From an uncultured Fretibacterium sp. (GTDB taxonomy: Bacteria; Synergistota; Synergistia; Synergistales; Aminobacteriaceae), in assembly GCF_963548695.1 (NCBI RefSeq), contig NZ_CAUUWA010000001.1, forward strand, positions 1 to 64,000: DNA of 64,000 bases, given 5' to 3'. The translations under genes were made by a program, and so were the position numbers. The notes beneath the pieces were generated by a model. It searched no databases. It worked only from the letters and a program-made list of their open reading frames with translations, and was not told the origin of the DNA. Below are positions 52,400 through 60,714 of the stretch, piece after piece. The stretch's first letter is position 1; each line of letters opens with the position of its first letter.

Positions 52400-54363
52400 C
52401 CTCCCTGTCCCGAACGGCGGAGCGCACCCTGGCGGTTGAAACGGCACTGAAGCTGCTGGTGGGGGCGTGCGGTTTTCTGTGCTTCTTGATCGTGCAGGAC
52501 GGTATCGGCTGGGGGACGGCCCTGATCTTTGGGGCCGTGCTTCTGATCTGGCCGCTGGCGGAGGCCTCGGGGCTGCCGCGCCTGCCGGGGCTCCTGTCGT
52601 TTGGCGTCGTTGTGCTTCTGCTCGCCGCCGTCTTTTCCCGGATGAGCCGGCGGTATCTCGCGGAGCCCTTCCTCGAGGCCATCCTGCTTCTCTTCGTCCT
52701 CCGCCTGTTCGAGCGCAAGACCTCCCGGGAGTACGTCCAGATCGCGCTTCTGTCCCTGGGTGTGGTAGTGGTCTACGCCCTCCTGTCCGTGGAGAAGCTC
52801 TTTTTCCCCGTCTGCCTTGGAATGGGGTACTGTACCTCCCTGATCTTGATGCTGTCCGCCTGGATGAGGCGAGAGCCCGGGGCCCGGCTGTCCTTTTCCG
52901 ACGCAAAGCGGCTCGTCTCCCGAGCCCTCGGGATGTTTGTCCTTATGCTTCCCCTGTGCCTGCTGATCTTCTTCGTGATCCCCCGGTCGGGGCGTCCCAT
53001 GTATAGCCCTCGGGGTGGTACGGACCGTGCGCCCCTGACGGGGTTCTCCGAGAGGCTTCGCCTGGGGGAGGTGGGGACGATCCAGCAGAGCGACCGCCTT
53101 TCCTTCCGTGCGGAGACGGAGGAGATCGCCCCGAGGTCCCTTTATTGGCGGGGTGCCGTGCTCTCGCATTTCTCGGGTACGGGCTGGGACGTCGACCTGA
53201 GGGAGCGCGAGGGGGGATGGGGACGCCCGGGCGGGGACGTTCCGCAGGTGCGTCAGACGATCCTCATGGAGCCGGGGGGACACCGCTGGCTCTTCGCGCT
53301 GGACCGTCCTCTCTCCCTCGGCCTCGGCGAGGCTGTGAGCCTGGGAAATGGGACGTTCTGGCGGCGGACGGCGGGCGCTGCCGTCCGCTACGAGGCCGTC
53401 TCCACCCCCTCCCCGATTCCTGGGACTCTTTCCGCCTCGGCCGAGGAGGTCTTTCTGGAGCTTCCTTTCGGCTATTCCCCGGCCATGCGGAGCCTGACGG
53501 AAAGACTGACGGCGGCTATCTCCGACGACAGGGGACGGATGAATGCGATCGAGGCCCATTTCGCGCGCGGAGGTTATCTTTGGTCCCTCGAGAACCTGGA
53601 GCGAGGGCGGGATGCGCTGGAGCGGTTCGTCCTCGACGTCAGGCGGGGAAACTGCGAGTATTTTGCCTCGGCGGCCGCCGTGATGCTGCGCATGGCCAAC
53701 GTGCCGGCCCGGCTGGTCGGAGGCTATCGGGGAGGGGACTACAACCGGGCCGGCGGGTACTACTCCGTCCGGGAGCGTCAGGCCCACGTCTGGGTCGAGG
53801 CCTGGGATCGGGGTGCGGGATGCTGGGTTCGGATCGACCCCACCCCCGCGGGGGATGCGGATGACGGGGGAACATCGGAGGGCACGGGAGGATGGTGGGA
53901 GTTCTGGGACTTCCTCGACTACCAATGGAGCAGGATGTTCGTGAGCTACAACGCCAGGACTCAGAGCGAGTGGGCCTCGGTCCTGAGGGAGCTCCTAAGC
54001 AATCCGCACGCCTCCCTTCGGATCTCCTCGGAGGGCCTTTTATGGTGGGGGCAGCTTGGATTGGGATTTGTGGTCCTGTTGGCTGTCGTATCCTTCCTGG
54101 CCCTTGTCCGGAAAAGACGTCGCCGGGACCCGTGCCGGGCGTTGCTGGAGCGCTTCGAGAGCATGATGAAGAGGCGCGGGTTCCCGCGCCGCAGGTCCGA
54201 GGGGCTGGAGGAATTCGTCTCCTGTCTGGATGAGCCGCTCCGGGGAACGGCGTGGCTCTTCGTTCTGGAGTTCGAAGAAATCTGGTACGGCGGCAGGCCG
54301 TTGGACCCCGAGCGATACGGGCGGCTGAAACGCCGGCTCGACAAGATGGACAGGGAGCACTGA
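52396..54363 (+). CDS. TgpA-like membrane transglutaminase-domain protein
   Basis: 655 residues. Five to seven N-terminal membrane helices (about 15-200, DUF3488 type) precede a periplasmic region with a papain-like transglutaminase core. Its triad is visible: cysteine in RRGNCEYFASAAAVMLRMANVPARLVGG, histidine in RQAHVWVEAWDRG and aspartate in WVRIDPTPAG. One further membrane helix (LGLGFVVLLAVVSFLALV) and a cytosolic DUF4129-like tail follow. The ATG overlaps the DUF58 stop by four bases. Confidence 0.88.
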   Translation: MTSLSRTAERTLAVETALKLLVGACGFLCFLIVQDGIGWGTALIFGAVLLIWPLAEASGLPRLPGLLSFGVVVLLLAAVFSRMSRRYLAEPFLEAILLLFVLRLFERKTSREYVQIALLSLGVVVVYALLSVEKLFFPVCLGMGYCTSLILMLSAWMRREPGARLSFSDAKRLVSRALGMFVLMLPLCLLIFFVIPRSGRPMYSPRGGTDRAPLTGFSERLRLGEVGTIQQSDRLSFRAETEEIAPRSLYWRGAVLSHFSGTGWDVDLREREGGWGRPGGDVPQVRQTILMEPGGHRWLFALDRPLSLGLGEAVSLGNGTFWRRTAGAAVRYEAVSTPSPIPGTLSASAEEVFLELPFGYSPAMRSLTERLTAAISDDRGRMNAIEAHFARGGYLWSLENLERGRDALERFVLDVRRGNCEYFASAAAVMLRMANVPARLVGGYRGGDYNRAGGYYSVRERQAHVWVEAWDRGAGCWVRIDPTPAGDADDGGTSEGTGGWWEFWDFLDYQWSRMFVSYNARTQSEWASVLRELLSNPHASLRISSEGLLWWGQLGLGFVVLLAVVSFLALVRKRRRRDPCRALLERFESMMKRRGFPRRRSEGLEEFVSCLDEPLRGTAWLFVLEFEEIWYGGRPLDPERYGRLKRRLDKMDREH

Positions 54364-54491
54364 CCTCCCCCCGGTTCCGGTCCGGCCTCAAGGGAGTTAT
54401 CGTGCGGGGCGGTTTTATGTTAAGATGGGCCCTGCACCGGAGGGGACATGTGTAGCCGCTCGATCGCTGCGGGAGGAAGGGAGGGGCCGCG

Positions 54492-55007
54492 GTGGGAATC
54501 TTGGGGCTTTTGTTGATTTTTGGCGCCCGCATTCTGGATGTCAGCTGCAACACGATTCGCATCCTCTTCTTGGTTAAGGGGCAGCGCTTCGTCGCCGCCT
54601 GCATTGGGTTCGTGGAGGTCATGATCTACATGATGGTCCTGGGTTTCATCCTGGGAGGGGGGAAGGCGCTCTCCGTTTGGGAGCTGCTCTTCTACTGCGG
54701 CGGGTTTGCCACGGGCAACTACGTGGGTTCCTGGCTCGAGGAAAAACTGATGAACACCTTCACCCTGGTCGAGGTCATCCTCGAGGACGGGCCGTCCGCC
54801 CAGGCGGCGATAGAGGCCGTGAGGGGCCGGGGGCTGGGCGCCACGGTTATTCGGGGGATGGGGCGCAGCGGGCCCCGGCTTATCGTCGAGATATTCTGCA
54901 GGCGGCACGACGTCCAGGCGGTCCAGGCCCTTTTTGCGCACGATGGCTTCGTCACGGTATCCGACGTAAAACGCTGTACGGGGGGCTGGTTTCCCAAGAG
55001 GCTCTAA
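54492..55007 (+). CDS. DUF2179/DUF5698 (UPF0316) membrane protein
   Basis: 171 residues with three N-terminal hydrophobic helices (ILGLLLIFGARILDVS, ACIGFVEVMIYMMVLGFIL, ELLFYCGGFATGNYVGSWLEE) and a soluble C-terminal DUF2179 domain with GLGATVIRGMGRSGPR. Members include YebE-type proteins of unknown role. The GTG start has an excellent G/A-rich ribosome site (GGGAGGAAGGGAGGGG). Confidence 0.85.
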   Translation: MGILGLLLIFGARILDVSCNTIRILFLVKGQRFVAACIGFVEVMIYMMVLGFILGGGKALSVWELLFYCGGFATGNYVGSWLEEKLMNTFTLVEVILEDGPSAQAAIEAVRGRGLGATVIRGMGRSGPRLIVEIFCRRHDVQAVQALFAHDGFVTVSDVKRCTGGWFPKRL

Positions 55008-55153
55008 GGCCTTTCGTCATGTCTTTTGCGGCGGGATACTGCCGATATCGGGCAATGCACAAGCGTATTGCGGATATGTATGAGGGATGGATATATAAGA
55101 AGTGAAGGCCGCCAGGACGCCGCTGCGGCGGACGGCATTTTGGGGGGAAAGGA

Positions 55154-56920
55154 ATGTTGCCCATGCCGACGGAATGGTCGGATCCGACAGTTCGTCGTCT
55201 GTCCATGGAAAACGAGAGAGGGGCCCTTTATCGGCGTATGGTCGAGCTGGAACGCAGGGGAATGCGTTTCAAGCGCGAGGAGGAGGCCCTACGCGAGATC
55301 GAGCGCAATTATCAGGGCCTGATCGAGAGTGGGATCTTCCTGCTTCTCATCGTAGGACTCGACGGAAGTATCCTGGCCTGCAACCGCTGCGTGGAGAGGT
55401 TCTGGGGCGTCGACCCGGGAGGGGCGGGGATGGCGTCGCTCTGGTCCCTGTGCCCCCCCGGTGGCACGAAAGTTTTGAAGGAGCTGCTCCTGGAGGCGTC
55501 TCGGAGGAGGGTTCGTTCCCGAGTGCCCCTTTCCCTGCCCGACGATTCCCGTGTATGGGTCGAGGTGGAGCTCATGCCCTCGGTCTTCCGGGAGGAGAAT
55601 GCCATCCAGATGATCGGCGTCGATGTGACGGAAAAGGTCGTTCGGCCCCCCTCCGGAGAAACGGAGGTCTGGGAGAGGGTGCTGGACGGCTGCCCGGGGC
55701 TTTTGTGCTGCGTCCTGGACGGGGAGGGGAGGCTTCTCTATGCCTCGCGCGGTTATCGTGCGGCGGCAAAGCGGTTCCTCGGACACGACTGCACGGTGGG
55801 CTCCCCTTATCCGCCGGAGTCCAATTCTATTGATCGTTCTCTTCACGATCTTCTCTCGTCCGCTCTGCTCGGAGGTTCGGGGGGGATGGAGCTGGTCGAG
55901 GTCCATGCGGAGGGGAAACGCCTCTGGGAAGTTTCGGCCTCCCCCCTGCTTTTCGGACCGGAAAAGGCCGTGGGAGCGGTTTTGCGCATGGCTCCACTGG
56001 CGGTTGCCTCTGAGGGGGACTCCCCATCGTCCTCGTCCGGGGCCGGCGAGGCCCCAGCTTCGGGGCTGGAGTTGTTGAACGCCGTCTCCGACATGTTGGT
56101 GCTCGTCGACAGGGCGGGAGCCTGCCTGGCGGCGAACGGGCGCTTTTATGAGGCTTTGGGGCTGGACCCGGCTCTTTTCGTCGGTAAACCGCTGAACGAG
56201 CTGCCCCTGGCGGACGATCCCCTGAACGACGACTTTCCCGGCCGCCTTCGGGAGTTGCTGCGCGCCGGCGAGGGAACCCTCGAACTTCGGGCTGGGACAG
56301 GCAAGGGAGAGTTGCTCTGGCTGGAGCTTCGCGCCCGTCCCGTGACCTGGAAGGGAACGGACGCCCTGCTTTTGACCTGTGTAGATACCACCCTGCTCCA
56401 TCGCACCCAGGAGCAGTTGAGGCGGGTCGCGGTGACGGACCGCACGACGGGGCTGCTGAACCGGGGGGGAATGGAGCAGGTGTTGGTGAAGGAGCTCGAG
56501 CGGGCAGCCCGTTACCGAGGGTCGCTCTGTCTTCTCTTCCTGGACATCGACGACTTCCGACGCTTTAACGAGGTTCGGGGCTACCTGGCCAGCGACCGGG
56601 CCTTGAAGACCCTGATGGCGACCCTTAAGAACGTCCTTCGTCCCACGGACTTCCTGGGACGATGGGGGGGGGACGAGTTCACGATTCTGACACCTCAATC
56701 GGAGTCCGCCGCCTGCCAGTTGGCGGACATGATTCGGGATACGGCCCGGAACGGCCTCTTCGACAGGGAAAATTCCATCTCCCTGAGCGTTGGCGTGGCG
56801 AAATTCTCCAGGGAGATGGACGTCTCCTCCTTTGTCGGGGCGGCTTACGACGCGATGGTCGCGGCCAAGAAGGCCGGAGGGGACTGCACGGTCCTGGCCG
56901 GCGCGCCGGACAAGGGATAA
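55154..56920 (+). CDS. Multi-PAS GGDEF diguanylate cyclase
   Basis: 588 residues. A short coiled coil (EEEALREIERNYQGLIESG) precedes at least three PAS-like modules (about 50-165, 170-275 and 300-410) and a GGDEF domain from about 420. The active site is GGDEF near residue 505, with RPTD five residues upstream as an I-site. No membrane helix is seen, so it is a cytosolic sensor. It is the second cyclase in the window besides the gene ending at 10146, but a different architecture. Confidence 0.86.
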   Translation: MLPMPTEWSDPTVRRLSMENERGALYRRMVELERRGMRFKREEEALREIERNYQGLIESGIFLLLIVGLDGSILACNRCVERFWGVDPGGAGMASLWSLCPPGGTKVLKELLLEASRRRVRSRVPLSLPDDSRVWVEVELMPSVFREENAIQMIGVDVTEKVVRPPSGETEVWERVLDGCPGLLCCVLDGEGRLLYASRGYRAAAKRFLGHDCTVGSPYPPESNSIDRSLHDLLSSALLGGSGGMELVEVHAEGKRLWEVSASPLLFGPEKAVGAVLRMAPLAVASEGDSPSSSSGAGEAPASGLELLNAVSDMLVLVDRAGACLAANGRFYEALGLDPALFVGKPLNELPLADDPLNDDFPGRLRELLRAGEGTLELRAGTGKGELLWLELRARPVTWKGTDALLLTCVDTTLLHRTQEQLRRVAVTDRTTGLLNRGGMEQVLVKELERAARYRGSLCLLFLDIDDFRRFNEVRGYLASDRALKTLMATLKNVLRPTDFLGRWGGDEFTILTPQSESAACQLADMIRDTARNGLFDRENSISLSVGVAKFSREMDVSSFVGAAYDAMVAAKKAGGDCTVLAGAPDKG

Positions 56921-56983
56921 ATTTCCACCTTATAATCTCGTAAAACTCAGGCTCGTAAAACACTAAGGAGAGGATGAGCTGGA

Positions 56984-57637
56984 TTGGGTCAAATTCAGAT
57001 TATAGTCGAAGGAATGACCGCGAGCGGAAAGTCGACGATCGTGAACCTGCTCTCGGAGCGGCTCGGATTCAAGGTGATGCCGGAGGAGTTTCGGGATCAG
57101 CACGACCTGTTGAGCCGCTTCCATCACGACCGCAAGTGGGCTTTTCCCATGCAGCTCAACTTTCTGGTCACGCGCTTCGCCCAGTACCTCTGCGCCTCGG
57201 AGGAGGAGCAGTATATTTTGGACCGCAGCATCTTTGGGGACAAGGTCTACGCGACGCTGTACTATAAACAGGGATATTTCAGGGACAGTCAGTTCGGCTG
57301 CTACCTGACCCTCTACGATTCCCTCCTTCGCTACACGAAGGCGCCGCGCCTCCTGATCCTGGTGCACTGTCCCTTCGAGGAGGTCCTGCGCCGAATCCAC
57401 GAGCGCGGCCGCGACGACGAAATAGCGGCGGGCGAGGAGTACTGGCGGATGCTCTACAACGCCTATGCTCCCTTTATCGACTTCGTCAAGATGGAGATGG
57501 ACATCCCCAACTTCCTGGTTCTGGATCTGTCCGATCCCAACTTCATTCATACTCCGGAACGTGTTAACCGCTTCCTGGAAGAAGTGCGGTCCTTTTTCCC
57601 GGACCGCTTCGAGAGGGCGGAGGGCGGAGAGGGCTGA
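56984..57637 (+). CDS. Deoxynucleoside kinase (dGK/dAK/dCK family)
   Basis: 217 residues; salvage phosphorylation of deoxynucleosides. Walker A is GMTASGKSTI (about 10-19), followed by MPEEFRDQHDLLSRFHHD and the DRSIFGDKVYA motif (the ERS/DRS catalytic segment). The lid has RIHERGRDDEIA. The first residues QIIVEGMTASGKST fit Firmicute-type dGK/dAK. A TTG at 56984 serves as start, behind AAGGAGAGG. Specificity for guanosine, adenosine or cytidine cannot be read by eye. Confidence 0.87.
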   Translation: MGQIQIIVEGMTASGKSTIVNLLSERLGFKVMPEEFRDQHDLLSRFHHDRKWAFPMQLNFLVTRFAQYLCASEEEQYILDRSIFGDKVYATLYYKQGYFRDSQFGCYLTLYDSLLRYTKAPRLLILVHCPFEEVLRRIHERGRDDEIAAGEEYWRMLYNAYAPFIDFVKMEMDIPNFLVLDLSDPNFIHTPERVNRFLEEVRSFFPDRFERAEGGEG

Positions 57638-57641
57638 GGAG

Positions 57642-57679
57642 CGCAGCGGGGGATGCCCTTTCGGGCATCCCCCGCTGCG
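57642..57679. terminator. Strong bidirectional terminator
   Basis: A perfect 17-bp stem (CGCAGCGGGGGATGCCC and its complement) with a TTTC loop lies between convergent genes. AAAATT follows on the plus side, which is TTTT when read from the minus-strand gene before the stem; termination is therefore probably hairpin-driven in both directions. Confidence 0.72.
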
Positions 57680-57727
57680 AAAATTGCGGCTATCGATTCC
57701 GAGAGGCTTTGACCCGGCCTGAGGAAG

Positions 57728-58123
57728 CTAAAGGGGTGAAGCCGCTTTTCTCCGCTGCAGCGAGGCGGCGTTGAGCCACTTCGAGCGGCGGGCGTTCTCG
57801 AGCGCCATCCTGGCCAGCAACTCCGTGTGCTGCTCCCGGTTCTGTCGGTTGCGGCGGGCGATGGCGTCCTTTCGGATTTTTGCCTTGCGTAAGGCCTGAG
57901 ACTTCTTCACCATCTCGGTATGACGGTCCCACATGCGGAACGTCGTCCTGGAGATGGATTCCCTGGCCTCCTGGACCTTTTCCAGCGCCGCCTCGCGCTC
58001 CTCCTCCGTGCCGTTCACGCCCGCGGAGCGTCCTGCGGTCTTTTCCGGAAGGCCGAGGGACGTGTCTGTAACGCGGGCTGCCGCATCCCAAACGCGGCTC
58101 AAAACGTCGCTTATACCGGTCAT
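57728..58123 (-). CDS. Small basic coiled-coil protein of unknown function
   Basis: 131 residues, rich in Lys, Arg, Glu and Ala, predicted helical throughout: the middle (EEREAALEKVQEARESISRT) and C-terminal KAKIRKDAIARRNRQNREQH look coiled-coil. No membrane helix, signal peptide or family motif recognised. GGAGGGATCCT sits just before the ATG at 58123, supporting translation. It converges with the deoxynucleoside kinase gene across a strong terminator. Confidence 0.7.
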   Translation of the reverse strand: MTGISDVLSRVWDAAARVTDTSLGLPEKTAGRSAGVNGTEEEREAALEKVQEARESISRTTFRMWDRHTEMVKKSQALRKAKIRKDAIARRNRQNREQHTELLARMALENARRSKWLNAASLQRRKAASPL

Positions 58124-58234
58124 AGGATCCCTCCGTCCATAAATTTGTCCTGGATAAAACTGTCTATTAAGTATAGCGCATCGGCCGGCATTTTGGGAAA
58201 CGCTGATTTTAATGATTTTATGAAATAAAATGTC

Positions 58235-58261
58235 TTGTGTTTTGTAGGATACACTTATAAT
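58235..58261 (+). promoter_or_regulatory. Weak promoter candidate before the chemoreceptor remnant
   Basis: TTGTGT and a perfect TATAAT are 15 bases apart in an A/T-rich patch. The short spacing makes it doubtful. Confidence 0.3.
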
Positions 58262-58272
58262 GTACCAGTAGT

Positions 58273-58503
58273 ATGCTTTTAAGGTGCGTAATGGGGTTAA
58301 AAAATTGTAATGGGGTCCAGAAAGAATTGGGTCAGGCCGCATCGGATACGGTCGATGTGGCAAAGAGCATCGAGCGGGCGTCTCGGACGGTAGCGGAGAC
58401 GGCGGAAAAACTGGGCGAACTCATCGGCCGCTTCAAGACGCAGGCAGACGACCGGCAAGCAACGCAAGTTGTGACCAAGAAGGGAAACAGTCCGCATTCC
58501 TGA
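58273..58503 (+). pseudogene. Remnant of a methyl-accepting chemotaxis protein C-terminus
   Basis: 76 codons. The stretch GQAASDTVDVAKSIERASRT then VAETAEKLGELIGRFKTQ matches the heptad-rich last ~40 residues of chemoreceptors, which end in a sensory-helix tail before the CheR-binding terminus. The conserved hairpin tip, the methylation helices, HAMP, membrane and ligand domains are all missing. The first codons (LLRCVMGLKNCNGV) look unrelated. It is read as the leftover 3' end of a deleted gene. Confidence 0.55.
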
Positions 58504-58509
58504 TATAAT
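58501..58509 (+). promoter_or_regulatory. Extended -10 promoter candidate for the secreted protein gene
   Basis: TGATATAAT is a perfect extended -10 hexamer 76 bases before the ATG at 58585. No -35 match. Its first bases include the stop codon of the chemoreceptor remnant. Confidence 0.45.
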
Positions 58510-58584
58510 TCAATGAACTGGGCCCTATGCACAGGGGCTTTGGGGCCTGTTTGGGAATCGTGAGTTGGAGGAGTGATCTTTAGG

Positions 58585-59496
58585 ATGTTTCGGACCTCGG
58601 GAAAGGGCTCTCTTGTCGCCGTGATCCTGTTGTTGCTTCACCTGTCGGGGGGGCAGGCCGACGCCCAGTCCGTCCTCGTCCCCATGGGGAACATGGGGGG
58701 AAAGTTCTTTACGCTGCCGACGCGGAGCGTTCTGGCGAACACCGTGATGGCGGCATATCAAAGACCTTATGCACTGAACTTCGAGGTCTGGCGTCCTCAG
58801 GGGATGCCCGCGGGGTGGTACGCCACGTTTGACGGCTTCGCGGTGGCTCAGGTGGCCCCCAACCGCTGGGTGTACGGCCGGACGGGCGTCGACGGCTGCA
58901 TCGTCCCGACCGATGTCCTCGTGGGCTCCATTGTCCCCATGAGGGTGCCCGAGCTGACCCGGGTGACGGCCTCCTGGATGTGCAGCGACTTCCTCCGGTG
59001 CGATGAGTTTCGTAAAGTTCGAGCCCTTGGATGCGACAACATGGGCATCCTGGAGGACCCTTTGGCCTGTACGGTCCTGGCCTGGCGTTCGGGGAGGCCG
59101 GGGGTCTGGGTCTGGTTGGCGGACAGGTGGAAGAAGGTGTCCCCGGCGGGCGGGCAGTACACCTGGGAGGCCCTGCGGCTGCGGTGTCCCTGGATTCTGG
59201 AGCAACTGAGGGAAAAGGAGTTCTTCTGGACGTGCGGGAATGTCTGCGATCTGGCCAATCTGGCCCGATCCTGGGGGATCCTGTGGCACGGGCCCGTTCC
59301 ATTGAACTCCTGGGACACCTACCGTTGCGGAAACGACGGAGGGCGCGGGGGACATTCGTCCGGATCTTCTCCGACCACGTCGCCCTCCAATCCCGGAGAA
59401 AATCCGGGGTCGCAGTGGGATGTCGGAGACGGAGATAAAGGCCGCGCTCCATCGGATGGCGGTGGGGGCGGAGGCTGGGACACGGGCGGAAAATAG
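58585..59496 (+). CDS. Secreted cysteine-containing protein of unknown family
   Basis: About 303 residues with a signal peptide (FRTSGKGSLVAVILLLLHLS then GGQADAQ). The mature part has nine cysteines (IVPTD-adjacent GC, WMCSD, LRCDE, LGCDN, LACTV, LRCPW, WTCGN, NVCDL, YRCGN), many Trp/Tyr, and a Gly/Ser/Asp-rich C-terminal tail (GGRGGHSSGSSPTT..., GGGGGGWDTGG). No enzyme motif recognised. It may be periplasmic or surface exposed with disulfides. ATG 58585 is preferred; a GTG at 58573 overlaps the GGAGGAG site. Confidence 0.8.
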   Translation: MFRTSGKGSLVAVILLLLHLSGGQADAQSVLVPMGNMGGKFFTLPTRSVLANTVMAAYQRPYALNFEVWRPQGMPAGWYATFDGFAVAQVAPNRWVYGRTGVDGCIVPTDVLVGSIVPMRVPELTRVTASWMCSDFLRCDEFRKVRALGCDNMGILEDPLACTVLAWRSGRPGVWVWLADRWKKVSPAGGQYTWEALRLRCPWILEQLREKEFFWTCGNVCDLANLARSWGILWHGPVPLNSWDTYRCGNDGGRGGHSSGSSPTTSPSNPGENPGSQWDVGDGDKGRAPSDGGGGGGWDTGGK

Positions 59497-59574
59497 AAAC
59501 CCTCCCCGGCACAAAAATACCGATGGAAATATCGATGAGATATTGGATGTCTGTCAACTGGAGGGGTATGGGAC

Positions 59575-60474
59575 ATGGGGAACGAAAACGAGGATATCGA
59601 GGGCCTTTTGGAACGGGCCTATGAATCCGGGGATGCCGCGGAGTTGGAGGAGCTGGTGGAGCGGGCCTTGGAGCTGGACCCCGAGAACCCCGAGGTCCTC
59701 CTGCTCCAGGCCGATCTTACCGAGGAGGACGACGTGCGCCTGTCGATACTCGTCCACGCCATCGAGAACGCCCGCAGCGTGCTGAGGGAGGAGGGGATCC
59801 CCGAGGAGGATTTTGCCGAGGACGAGCTGGGGACGGTTTACCTCGCGCTCCTGCAGAGGGCGGCCTTCACCCTCTTTTCCCTGGAGGATGACGAGCGTTC
59901 CTTCGAGATAGTCCAGGAGCTCATGCGCCACAACCTGGACGACCAGGGCTCCGTAAGAAGCCTTTATTACAGGATCCTGATCGAAAAGGGCGATTGGTCC
60001 CTCGTCCTCCGCGAGACGATGCAGGACGGCGACCGCCAGCTGGGCTGGGCCTACGCGAGGTTGGCCGCGTGCTTCATGTTGACCGGGAAGGGTTCCCTTC
60101 ACCAGGCGGCCGCGATGTTCTGGGAGGCCCTGTCCATGGCCCCGAACGTTCCCTTCTACATGTTGGGCTATTTCCCCGATCCGGTCGACGACTCGGAGGA
60201 GGAGGAAGAGGATTTTCATTTCAGCCTTCTCTTCGCCGATGTCTGGTCCTTCTCGCTGGACCTGCTCAACTGGTTTTCCAGGGGGGTGATCCTCTTCGGC
60301 CTGCTCTCCGGACGCTTTGGTGAGGAGGCCGAAGAGATACTGGAGATCCTGCGCTCTCTGGGCGGAGGGGAGGAGTACGATGAGATGGAGGCGTTTTTGG
60401 ACGACATGGACGACCAGGACGACAACTCCCTGATCGAGGCGCTGGCGGCCCATCGCTGCCTCTCCAAACGCTGA
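59575..60474 (+). CDS. Acidic TPR/ST7-like cytosolic protein of unknown function
   Basis: 299 residues, strongly acidic (stretches EEEEEDF, DDMDDQDDN). TPR-like helices open it (ELEELVERALELDPENPEVLLLQADL), and RLAACFMLTGKGSLHQAAAMFWEALSMAPNVPFYMLGYF resembles the ST7-like TPR region. No catalytic motif, signal peptide or membrane anchor. Such repeats usually mediate protein contacts. GGAGGGG lies ahead of the ATG. It sits alone between the secreted protein and fhs. Confidence 0.78.
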   Translation: MGNENEDIEGLLERAYESGDAAELEELVERALELDPENPEVLLLQADLTEEDDVRLSILVHAIENARSVLREEGIPEEDFAEDELGTVYLALLQRAAFTLFSLEDDERSFEIVQELMRHNLDDQGSVRSLYYRILIEKGDWSLVLRETMQDGDRQLGWAYARLAACFMLTGKGSLHQAAAMFWEALSMAPNVPFYMLGYFPDPVDDSEEEEEDFHFSLLFADVWSFSLDLLNWFSRGVILFGLLSGRFGEEAEEILEILRSLGGGEEYDEMEAFLDDMDDQDDNSLIEALAAHRCLSKR

Positions 60475-60714
60475 ATCGGAATGTTGAGGGGACAACCGGG
60501 GTACATGCCCTGACTTTGTCGTGGTCTTTTTTATCGGGGGACTGGTATAAACGGCCGCTATCGGTTAAGATATAGGCTAAGAGTGAAAACATGCTCGAAT
60601 TGAAAATATAACCTTGCAATGGATTCACCCGATCTCACCCAATTATTTTTTGTGCCTCGACATCAACAAAAATTTAATATCAACAAAAATCCAAAGGGAA
60701 TGGAGTGTTGAGTG
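60475..60714 (+). promoter_or_regulatory. fhs leader with extended -10 candidate and direct repeats
   Basis: TGGTATAAA at 60543-60551 fits an extended -10 without a good -35, which would give an RNA leader of about 160 bases. ATCAACAAAAAT occurs twice, at 60662-60673 and 60679-60690, just before the ribosome site. The leader shows no match I can recognise to the tetrahydrofolate riboswitch seen ahead of some fhs genes. Confidence 0.4.

Noticed and set aside
58124..58272. Possible tRNA or small RNA gene in the AT-rich patch
   Set aside because: No cloverleaf arms or TPsiC-like GTTCRANYC box could be found.
60475..60714. Tetrahydrofolate riboswitch ahead of fhs
   Set aside because: The conserved paired elements and GGAGAGTAG-like core are not present; only direct repeats are seen.
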